Source: Tritrichomonas foetus (Eukaryota; Parabasalia; Tritrichomonadida; Tritrichomonadidae). From it: a DNA stretch of 51,137 nt. The position numbers and the translations under genes were made by a program. This document shows, piece by piece, positions 18,057 to 27,014 of this stretch; position 1 is the stretch's first letter, and each line of letters begins with the position of its first letter. The stretch spans positions 11,389 to 62,525 of the forward strand of contig MLAK01000788.1 of the NCBI GenBank assembly GCA_001839685.1, written 5' to 3'. Under the pieces are notes generated by a model. The model made no database searches. It was not told where the DNA came from and saw nothing but the letters and a program-made list of their open reading frames with translations.

Positions 18057-19498
18057 TTAATACCGTGGTATTTCTATATCAGGAATATCTATGGGCATTT
18101 CTGTTGCTAAGATAGAAGATTTCGACGAATTAGTACCAATTTTCTCAGGATTGTTTGACATTGAAAATCCTTCGAAATTGCCAGAAACTGGTGTTGCTAG
18201 AGAATCTTGTGCTGTCATGCTTGTAAAATATGTATCGAAGTTACTGATCCCATTTTGTGCATCATTGAATAAATTTGGAATAAATGAAGGATGTATTCTT
18301 TTATTGTAAATGTCACACATATCAATTCCATTGAAAAATGGATGTTTAATCATTTTCGCATATTTTAATCGTCGATTTGGATCTTTTCGAAGGAGTTCTG
18401 AAATAAAACTAATAATATATGGATCTGTTCCAGGAGGAAAGATTGGTTTTTGAGTGACAATATTTTCATACATCTTTACTTCATTTTCATCATGGAATGG
18501 CGTATATCCAAAAATCAATTCAAAAGTTAATATTCCTAAAGCCCACCAATCTACAGTGCTGTCATATGACTTATTCATGACAATTTCAGGAGCTATATAG
18601 TCAAGTGTTCCGCAAAATGTTGAGGTAGTATGGCTTTCTTTGATATCTTTTACTAATCCAAAGTCCGCAATTTTAATATGACCATCATTATTTATTAAAA
18701 TATTTTCAGGTTTTAAATCTCGATAAATAATATTCATTGAATGTAAGTAAATTAAAGCAGACGCAATTTCTGCAACATATATACGAACATCATTTAAAGG
18801 AATTCTTATTTTTTGGTCAATTAATCTAAAAAGTTCACCACCACTTACATATTCCATTACTATATAAAATTTGGTATTACTTTGAAATGAATCATATATT
18901 TTTACAATGAATGGATGTTTGCATTTTTCAAGAACGCTTTTCTCATTAAAGATTAAATTGACTTTGTTATCCCTTATTAATTTCTTCTTATGTACTGTCT
19001 TTATAGCATAAAGTTTCATTTTATCATTTGATGAATCAGTTTCCAATAGAGCATCAGATTTTTTATATTTATCTCTACAAAGCATAACCTTTCCATAACC
19101 TCCTTTTCCAATAACTGAAATAAGATCATAGTCGTAAATTGTTTTGCTTTTATGTATTGATATTTGATGCAAATCATGTGCCCACATTTGAACAAGTTTC
19201 CTATCTGAGTCACTTAGAATGAAGTTTTTTGCGTGTGATTTTATTGATAAATAATTATTATCGGCGATGTATTCAATTGATACATTAGAATCTATGACTA
19301 CCTTATGTTTGATCTCTTCTTTATTTTTTCCAATCAGTAATTCACCATCCTATAATGTGTTAGAAAAAGAAAACATACTTTAAAAACAACAAAAACTTTG
19401 TGCCAAAAGCCAAGTTTGCTTCCTTTCTTCTTAAAGAAATGCCCTATTTTTAGTTTTTCGTTGGCTTTGATTAGAGAAAACCTCGTGTTGGCTTTCAT
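18057..19498 (-). CDS. PH-domain AGC kinase, Akt/PKB-like, with one intron
   Basis: Two exons, 19498-19379 (40 codons) and 19349-18057 (430 codons plus stop), joined in frame give a 470-aa protein. Without splicing the PH domain is lost. Start ATG 19498 is the first after an in-frame TAA. The PH domain covers about residues 16-100: KIGHFFKKKGSKLGFW runs to the intron, DGELLIGKNKEE follows, and the last helix is SDSDRKLVQMWAHDL. The kinase domain (about 113-375) has the Gly loop GKGGYGKV, YAIK, YRDLKPEN, ADFG and activation loop TSTFCGTLDYIAPE. The AGC tail has a turn motif (ATPVS) and hydrophobic motif NFEGFSMSN, as in Akt. The usual phosphoinositide-binding Arg in the second PH strand is not clear. 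It should act at PI3-kinase-type membrane signals. Confidence 0.92.
19350..19378 (-). other. 29-nt spliceosomal intron
   Basis: On the minus strand, GTATGT follows TTTTTAAA at the exon 1 end, then a T-rich stretch, then CTAACACATTATAG, then exon 2 GATGGTGAA. Removing exactly 29 nt restores an unbroken PH domain (VFVVFK joined to DGELLIG); unspliced, the frame meets the terminal TAG of the intron. The 5' site and the CTAAC branch point close to the 3' site fit trichomonad introns. Confidence 0.88.
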
Positions 19499-20595
19499 TT
19501 TTTTCAGAGACGATGAAATCCGAAAATTTTATATTAAAAAATCTAACTAAATTCACTATGTGAATTTGAGTAATATTTCTGTTATCCTTCAATTTATTCA
19601 ATATCTGTAAGAAGGTCAAATATGATGTGAAAACTCAAAATCAACTGGTAAATGACTAGGTTAACTTCATGTGATTTTAAACTATTGTTGATAAATAAAC
19701 ATGTTCTTCATATTAAATTCATGCATTAATATATATGTATATATTCATATTGAGTTTTAATATATTTCATTCTTCATACGAATATGATATTCGGTTCTTT
19801 CATTTCATTAGAATAAAAAGTGCATTTTATTAAATTGACTATGTCTTATTCAAGAACTTGTGGTCATTCTTGTCTCTTCTTTGTATGATCGGATAAATTT
19901 CTATTGGAAAGGAAATTAAGTTAACTATTTTTTTGATAACTGAAATAAGGTTAACTAATATATTGATAAAACAAAATTGGTTGCTCCATTCAAATGTCCG
20001 TGAAAGTTTTCAAATAGAGCCTTTTGAGGAATTAGCGATATTTGACTTTTATATTCAGCATGCGATGCATATCCATTTTATACAATTTTTTTCCCCAAAA
20101 TCATCAGAAGTAAGAATCAAGAAACAAATGGTTTTTGAATACGATCATATTCAATTAAATTTCTTTAGAAATAAAATATCGTCAAAAAACAAAAGTCTTT
20201 TCTTCTGTCAATTTTGAGATAAAAATTTCCGAAAATTTAAGACTTTTCAATTTAAATGATTCAAAAGTATAAAATAAATTATTGTTCAGAAATAATAGAA
20301 ATTTTGAATAAAAATTCAGAAGTTAAGAAAAAAGAGGAAATTCTTAAGGATTTTTTTTTTATTTTCAGAGAAATTTATTCGTCATTTGAATTATTATAGA
20401 AAAAGTATCATATTATTAATCTTCCATAATTCAGACACGCCTTTTCTTTTTGAATATATCACTATTCAAATATTTCAGACTGTAAATTCGGGATAGAATA
20501 TATCATTCAAACATTGCAAAATTTTTGATATAGTTGTGAAAAAAATAATCATTCAATTAACAAAAAACATTTCATCCTTAATTGGCTCTCCACTC
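19499..20595. other. Divergent intergenic region
   Basis: 1.1 kb between divergent kinase and GTPase genes, so it holds both promoters. A single AAGGTCAAA lies at 19612-19620, about 115 bp upstream of the kinase ATG. A 94-codon plus-strand frame (19933-20217) starts at TTG, looks AT-rich and is not supported as a gene. Confidence 0.5.
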
Positions 20596-21204
20596 ATGTC
20601 TCTTCGTATTATTCGCCATAAAAAATCAAACGTAATTACCAAAGGCACATGGTCGACATATTCTGCACAATACTTTAACCTCGCAAATCCAATCAAAATC
20701 GTTCTTCTTGGTGATTTCAAAACAGGTAAGTCCGCAATTGTTGAAAAACTGCTCAACAGAAAAAGCAAAAAACGTTGTAATGACTACGTTCCAACACTTG
20801 GCGTTAAATTTCATTCGAAAGAAATTATCGTAAACAGACAAACCGTGAAATTAGAAGTTTGGGATACTGCAGGAAATTATAGATACAGGCATTTCGTCTT
20901 ATCGTATCTCACTAACTGTCAGTGCTTCTGCTTAGTGTTCGATATGTCCAACCGCAATTCATTCGATCACCTGGATAAGTGGATGGATGACATAAATTCT
21001 AAAATTAGTTGTAAAAACTCATCGTTTGGTCTGTTAATCGGCACCAATAGCGATAGTTCCGAAAAAGAAGTTTCTGACAAAGATATCGAATTATTTGCGG
21101 AAAAGCATTCTTTGAAATTTTTCCCGGTTTCTTTCTCAAATGATGAGGATGTTGAGCCCATTGTCACTTATTTGGCAAATCAAGCTATTTATGTTCATAA
21201 GTAG
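20596..21204 (+). CDS. Atypical Rab-like small GTPase
   Basis: A 202-aa Ras-superfamily protein from the first ATG (20596, MSLRIIRHKK); the frame upstream begins at GTG. Nucleotide-binding motifs: G1 GDFKTGKS (39-46), switch I Thr67 in YVPTLGVKF, G3 VWDTAGNYRYR (89-99), G4 GTNSD (149-153) and G5 PVSFS (177-181). It is unusual: Asn94 replaces the catalytic Gln of DTAGQ, G4 is TNSD instead of NKSD, G5 lacks the SA pair, and the C-terminus (IYVHK) has no cysteine to be prenylated. A 33-residue N-terminal extension precedes the fold. It may bind GTP weakly or be slow to hydrolyse it, and it cannot be anchored like a normal Rab. Closest class by eye is Rab. Confidence 0.88.
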   Translation: MSLRIIRHKKSNVITKGTWSTYSAQYFNLANPIKIVLLGDFKTGKSAIVEKLLNRKSKKRCNDYVPTLGVKFHSKEIIVNRQTVKLEVWDTAGNYRYRHFVLSYLTNCQCFCLVFDMSNRNSFDHLDKWMDDINSKISCKNSSFGLLIGTNSDSSEKEVSDKDIELFAEKHSLKFFPVSFSNDEDVEPIVTYLANQAIYVHK

Positions 21205-22121
21205 TGATTTATCGCTGTTTATGAAATGTAATGAATAGAATTGTAGTTTAATAAAGTTTGACATCATGGACGAATCTATTTTAGTATTTTTCTAATGATT
21301 AAAATATTGATAAAAAATTTTGTTTCCATCTTCTCGAGAGAGAGTGGAGATTAATTAGCTAATTTATAAAATTGCAATCTTAAATTTGCCAAACGTTATT
21401 AATATGAACACGAAAAAACGAATTATTAGAAATAAACTAAAGAGGAAACCTTACATGTGTAATGATAACGAAACTCAAAATATTCATCAATCAATTTGAC
21501 CAACTTAATAAATTTGTGAATTATTTTTGAATGTTACTCTTGAATATCTTCCCCAGTAAAATTATTTGTATTAGGGTTAAACTGTTACATTAATCTCAAA
21601 TAAAGGTTTTTAGTCAATAGAAACATAGGTTAATTAAATGATGGTTAACTAACTTACCAAGATTTATTCAAGGAAACTTGATTAAAAAGGAATTCCGAAG
21701 AATCATCTATATTGCCCCTCTATTATGTGATTCATTTTCCAGGAATTATATGGGAATTATTCTGAAAATAAACAAGAAAATTGTCCAGCATTATTATTCC
21801 AACAAAAAGAACTTTTTCATATTTTACATGGTCATACTTCTCAAAATATGTCATTCTGTCTGACCGTAATATAATAATTCAGTCAATTTTTGTTAAGTTT
21901 AAATTGAAACTTGAAATTATTTTCTATTGAATATTATGAATTATTTCTATGATTCACAACAAAATTTTTCATTATCATCGGATTTTTTTGAATATTTATT
22001 CTACATCTGAATTTTGGAAAATAAAAAAATTCAAAGTGAAACGATACAGCGTGGCCTCAAATATTTGAGATAGGTTTGAATACCATTTAAATTTTTGAAT
22101 ACTATCGTCAACCTTTGTTTC
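21205..22121. other. Intergenic upstream of CLN3 homologue
   Basis: No gene seen; an open frame at 21678-21863 is AT-rich and unlike a protein. Near the CLN3 start there are AACGATA (22040-22046) and CCTTTG (22112-22117, just before the ATG), resembling trichomonad promoter elements. Confidence 0.4.
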
Positions 22122-23531
22122 ATGCAAGAAAACCCCACTGGCATTGCCGAAAACCAAATTCCCAAAGAGGATTTACCAACAGTTAAATCGAACAAATGTT
22201 TAGTCATCAAACATTACATCGGAATGCTTATTATCGGTTCTTTAAATAATCTTCCATATTGGGTAGCACTTTCAAGCGCCCAAAGCATCGTTTATCATTT
22301 CAATTCAGAGGGGTTCTTAGGCGCCATCACCTGGGCGTGCGTGCTTCTTGGAATGGCCGCCACATCGATCAATACCCTTCTTTCATCGAAAAACGTTTCA
22401 TACAATATTCGATCAATTGTAAACGGTCTCTTTATGGGTTTAGGGCTGATTGGAACAGCTTTTGCACCAAATATTTATGTGGCAATTCTTTGCATTGTTT
22501 TTGTTGGTCTTTCGTCTGATTTTGGAGAAGGTGTGATGCTCGGCTATTTTGCATCAATTGGTGACGATAGCTTGATGGGTGCCTGGGGAGTTGGAACTGG
22601 AATCAGTGGTTTGCTTGGTTCTGGCTATGCCTTTTTGGCACAGCTATTTAGTGTTGACTATTTTACGAGTTTTATTGCACTTTCTCCTGCTGGACTTGCT
22701 TATCCGCTTGCTTTCATCTTTTTGTTGGATGCCAACTCAACCAAAAAAGCAAGTCATCCAAAACACGTCGAAAGAATTCCAGATGACCCTGAACTTCCGC
22801 ACTCAAGTAAAACCAAAAAAATCATTCCAAACAAAGATGGAAATGTTGAATGTGATGATTTAAGTAGTGAAAATGGAATTGATGAAACTAAAAATTTAGC
22901 AGAACTTGAAGTAGTTCCTGCGTCCATTATCAAAGAAAATGAAAAAGCATCATTCAAAGATATAGAAGAACTTTCTGAAAGTGAAGATGAAGATCAGAAT
23001 GAAAAAGACGTGAAATGTTGTTCTTTGAAACTTTGGAAATATACTTTTTATTTCTTTATTAATAATGGTTTAACATTCTTCTTTCAATATGTTTCAATTT
23101 CAGGATTCAATGATTGTTCTATGACAATTCAAGAGAAACTTGATAAGCCATACATTTACAGTCTCTTGAATTTGATTTATCAGGCAGGAAATTTGGTCGG
23201 TAGAGCTTCTTTGAAATGGCTCAAAATTAAGCAGCTTTGGCTTCTAACCTTAATACAAGGTCTTTTTTCCCTCCTGTGGTTTTTCGAAGTGCTTTTCAAG
23301 TTTTTACCACTTTGGGCTAAAATTTTGTCAATGGTTTTCATTGGATTGAATAGTGGATTTTCATACGTTAATGTCTTCAACCAAACAATGAATTATCCAA
23401 TTGCAACACCAAAAGAAAGAGAAATCATGACAAATTTGACCACAATTTCTATTGCTGGATTCATCGTTGTCTCGTCTGCTTTCACTCTTTTGTTCCAAAA
23501 CACATTTTTGAAGAAACAATGCACAATGTAA
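22122..23531 (+). CDS. CLN3 (battenin) family transporter
   Basis: A 469-aa polytopic membrane protein starting at ATG 22122 (MQENPTG); the frame upstream begins at TTG. CLN3-type motifs include NNLPYWVALSSAQSIVYHF in the first membrane helix and SSDFGEGVMLGYFASIGDDS followed by WGVGTGISGLLGSGYAF in the middle, the most conserved part of the family. About 11 membrane segments are visible, split by a charged acidic loop (about residues 210-300, rich in Glu, Asp and Lys). Human CLN3 sits in late endosomes/lysosomes, is lost in Batten disease, and is linked to glycerophosphodiester efflux. The C-terminal QCTM is not a CAAX box, unlike human CLN3, which is prenylated. Converges with the broken ABC gene 358 bp downstream. 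Confidence 0.9.
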   Translation: MQENPTGIAENQIPKEDLPTVKSNKCLVIKHYIGMLIIGSLNNLPYWVALSSAQSIVYHFNSEGFLGAITWACVLLGMAATSINTLLSSKNVSYNIRSIVNGLFMGLGLIGTAFAPNIYVAILCIVFVGLSSDFGEGVMLGYFASIGDDSLMGAWGVGTGISGLLGSGYAFLAQLFSVDYFTSFIALSPAGLAYPLAFIFLLDANSTKKASHPKHVERIPDDPELPHSSKTKKIIPNKDGNVECDDLSSENGIDETKNLAELEVVPASIIKENEKASFKDIEELSESEDEDQNEKDVKCCSLKLWKYTFYFFINNGLTFFFQYVSISGFNDCSMTIQEKLDKPYIYSLLNLIYQAGNLVGRASLKWLKIKQLWLLTLIQGLFSLLWFFEVLFKFLPLWAKILSMVFIGLNSGFSYVNVFNQTMNYPIATPKEREIMTNLTTISIAGFIVVSSAFTLLFQNTFLKKQCTM

Positions 23532-23889
23532 GTATGTTAAAGTATATAGTATCAAAATGTAATTTATGATTTTTTGATGTGCGAATGATTGCTTTAGAGT
23601 GAAGAATATTTTTGTTTCATTTTGTCTATCTTAAAAATATATTACTTTTCATCTATTTTGATTATTTTTATTTCTTAATTATCAGTGCGACATCCAGTCA
23701 CTGTTCTTATCTATGAAAAGATTTGGTAATAGTAGAATTTGATTATCTAATTGTATTATTTAATTGATTCTTAGTTTCTTAACAATGAGTTTTTGCATCT
23801 AAAAATTTCAATAAGCATAATTATCTCATAAAAAATAATGATTAAATGCATATTTTATTATATAAGATAGTTTATTCTAAAAAAAGAAT
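23532..23889. other. Convergent intergenic spacer
   Basis: 3' regions of the CLN3 homologue and the opposite-strand ABC gene. AT-rich; no gene or hairpin noted. Confidence 0.45.
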
Positions 23890-26451
23890 TTATGCCAAAT
23901 TTGATCTATAAACTCCCTCGGCACTTGATGATGATGATGATGATGAATAAGAATTGGAATCATCTATATTGTCTTCTATTCCTACAGTATCTCTAATATT
24001 AGAAGCTTTTCCAATGCTGGCAGAGCTTAATTGGGAATTTCTCAAAGCTGCACTATTTTGTATGCTTTCATAAACTCCTTCACTTGAGTCTTTTTCTTTT
24101 TCATCCCTTTCAGTTTGTTGATTCTCATTATTTTCTGACATTTTCACAATTTCCATGAAAACTCTTTCAAGAGAAGAGGAAGAGCATGTATAATATGAAA
24201 ATCCACTATTTGTATTGTCATCTGCACCTTCTTGCATGATGGTGAAAAGTTCGTGCAATTCAATTTCATTGGCAGGTATTGAATAAATTCTTGCTTTGGG
24301 TCTTTTGATTGACATTTCCGCAATGGGTAATTTAGTGCTGAAGAAAGTATCACATTTCAGTGAGCATTCTTCACTTTCATCATCAAGCATTACATCAATT
24401 TTATATTCAGTTCCAAATTTATTAGCTAAATATTGTGGGGAACCAACTGTATAAACATTTCCCTTTACCATGATGGAAATCATGTCACATAAGTTTTCCG
24501 CTTCACTTAATAAGTGAGTACATAACATGAAAGTCTTTGTTCCTTTATTTTCCATAATCATTTCATGAACATGATGGCATGCGACAGGATCCAATGATGC
24601 CGTTGGTTCATCTAATAAAACTATTTTGGCAGGTCCTAAGAAACTTAAAGCAATAGCTAACTTTCTAACATCACCACCACTTAATTCACGAATTGGAATA
24701 TCACCAAGTTCAGAGAGTTCAAGAGTACTTATTAATTTTTCACATATTTCCTCGGTTTCTTTTGGATTTAATTGGAATAGGTATGATTATATCTGGAAAT
24801 GTTCACGAGGGGTTAATTCATTAAACAAATGATTATTAAATTGTGGACAGATTGACAAAACTGTTCTATCTTTTACATCCTCTATTGGAACACCAAAGAT
24901 TTCAATTGAACCCGAAGATGCTGATAAAAGTCCAGTAATCATTCTGATTAATGTTGTTTTTCCTGCTCCGTTTGCTCCCAAAAATCCAAATAAAGATCCT
25001 TCTTTGACACCTAATGAGACATTGTTTACGGCAGGAATTGGTTCACCAGCAGTGTTAATAAATAATCTTGATACATCTTCTACACGAACTGCATAATCAT
25101 GGGATAAATGTACTTCATTTTCCATAACAAGAGCTTCCTGCGAAACAAAATGCTTTGATTTTGCCTGCTTAAAGAAATCTGAATAGCCACCAAAGCTCAT
25201 TTTGGCAAGTTTACGTTGAATATGTGTACGAGTTGCCTCAATTATGGTAATGATAATAATATAAATTGGAATGTCAACAATTTGCATAATTAACAAAGGC
25301 ATAGAATGAGTCCATTTGAAGTAATATGAAAGATTTTGTTTGGCGGATCCAACATTTCCTAGCATATATCCGAGTAATTGTTGAAGGGCAATATGTGGGA
25401 ACAAGGAGTAAATCCAATCAAGTGCAATTGGATTTGGTTTTTGTCTAAGCATTTGAACAATTAGTGGAATTAAAATAGTTAATACTAAAATGAGGAAAGC
25501 TTGTCTTGATGCAGAATCTGGCTTTTTGAAAATAAAAGCTAATACATAAATGAACAAAATAAATGAAGGCCCTGCCATCACTAATGCATACCAGGAATTA
25601 AACAAGTTGTCATGAAAGGCAACAATCATTCCAATGTTAAAAACTCCCCACATTAAAGTTGTTATAATGACCCAAATACAAAAATCAATCAAAAATGTTG
25701 CTACCCAATATGGTGCGAGTTTTAATGTGCAGGATTGCATAAATGAACGAGTTTCTCCTTGAATATCAGTATTTGGTTGAGTCATAATCAATGGAATAAC
25801 TGTAAGGAGCCCACATATAATTAGCAAAGGTCCAATATAACCAAACATGCTTTGTGATGATCTTTCTGTAAGAGGATGGTTAATAACTTCGAAATCTTTA
25901 TCTTCACCAAGCTCCATTTTCCAAATTGCACGATTTAAATTGACGAAAGCAATCATGTTTAATTCTTCTGTTGTTTCATATTCAGTATTTGGTGTGGAAT
26001 TATAAAGTAAAGAAATATCATATGGTGTTGGACTATCGCGATTAATATTGATACCAAATGGAATCGATAGATAGAAATTGGATTGTGAAAAATTGTCATA
26101 TAATTGATCATTGAAAGTATTAACATCTTGATATTTATTTATTGTTGATTTAAGACCACTTTCATCTAATTGCATTTTGGCTAAATGTGGTGCAAGCTCA
26201 TCATTCAAGTGAGAATTTCCAATAAAAACCAAATCTGGTCGATCTGTTTTATATCTGTCGAAAGAAACGACTTTTCCTTTTGATTTCATCAAAGACATCA
26301 TCAACCAATAAATTCCAATCACAAAGATTGAGAAAATCATTGCTCCTATAATTGATGAGATGATAGATTTGACTGAACGCTTGATCATAATAGATCTTCG
26401 CTTTAGAACAGCTTTGAAATGCGACATTGGGAAGAAATTACCATTTGCCAT
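23890..26451 (-). pseudogene. ABCA-like half transporter interrupted by in-frame TAA
   Basis: An 853-sense-codon frame from ATG 26451 (MANGNFFPMS) to 23890, broken only by TAA at 24787-24789 (codon 555). Both sides are in the same frame and the following codons (SYLFQLNPKETEE) continue the domain. Layout: one membrane helix, an extracellular loop, a cluster of membrane helices, then one nucleotide-binding domain with Walker A GANGAGKTT (about 488), signature LSGGD (about 588), Walker B IVLLDEPTASLD (about 608) and switch CTHLLSEAE (about 642). The C-terminus is Ser/Glu-rich. This is an ABCA-type half transporter, probably for lipids. The stop removes signature and Walker B, so the 554-residue product would lack ATPase function. 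A base error or heterozygous allele is possible (TAT to TAA would do it). Confidence 0.85.
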
Positions 26452-27014
26452 TTTTGTTTTAGTAACTGAGATAATAATGAAGTGATTTAATTCATGTTCA
26501 ATTTATCCTCGAGGGATATATTCTTTTATTTGAATGATGATTTAAATATTTCTGAAGATATTTTTACCGAAGTATACAAAAGCTGACAGTGGCAACAATT
26601 TCAAAGAGCATTTGATAGTTAAATGACCTTTCATTGATATCAGAATGTCAGAGTCCTCTACTGACCCAAATTAACTTTATTTTATTGATAGTTCATTTAT
26701 CCAAAAGATAAATATATAAATTTTTGAGATGTTAACATCCAGAAATTTTTGATAGGAATGCATCCATCAACAGTGTTCACAAATGTGAAGCTTTTCTGAG
26801 GTGGTTCATTAAAATGTTCTATCATTCAATAATTGACTATATTATTATATTCAAAGAAACATTAACAAGCAAATCTGTTCACAAAACATTCTATAGTATA
26901 CCATAGAATTTTTGTGAGAATATGGAAATTTCAATAAGTCGGTGATATATTTCCATATCAAAATGAGAAACTATTAACCAAATTTCCTTCATCACATCAT
27001 TTACATTTTTTATA
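26452..27014. promoter_or_regulatory. Shared divergent promoter region of two ABC genes
   Basis: 563 bp between head-to-head ABC genes. Near the minus-strand ATG there is TCACTTCATTATTATC, and near the plus-strand ATG TCATCACATCATTTACA; both look like the trichomonad initiator (TCAYTWYTCATTA-type). No other gene is supported: the minus-strand frame reaching in from 27430 is a shadow of the plus-strand gene. Confidence 0.45.

Noticed and set aside
19933..20217. 94-codon plus-strand frame before the GTPase gene
   Set aside because: Starts at TTG, AT-biased composition and no domain; no ATG near its beginning.
20905..20925. CTAACTGTCAG in the GTPase gene as an intron end
   Set aside because: The frame reads straight through with normal Rab-like residues and no GTATGT upstream.
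23526..23541. Second intron at the CLN3 3' end (GTAAGTATGT)
   Set aside because: No downstream exon, branch point or continued homology; TAA stop fits the family end.
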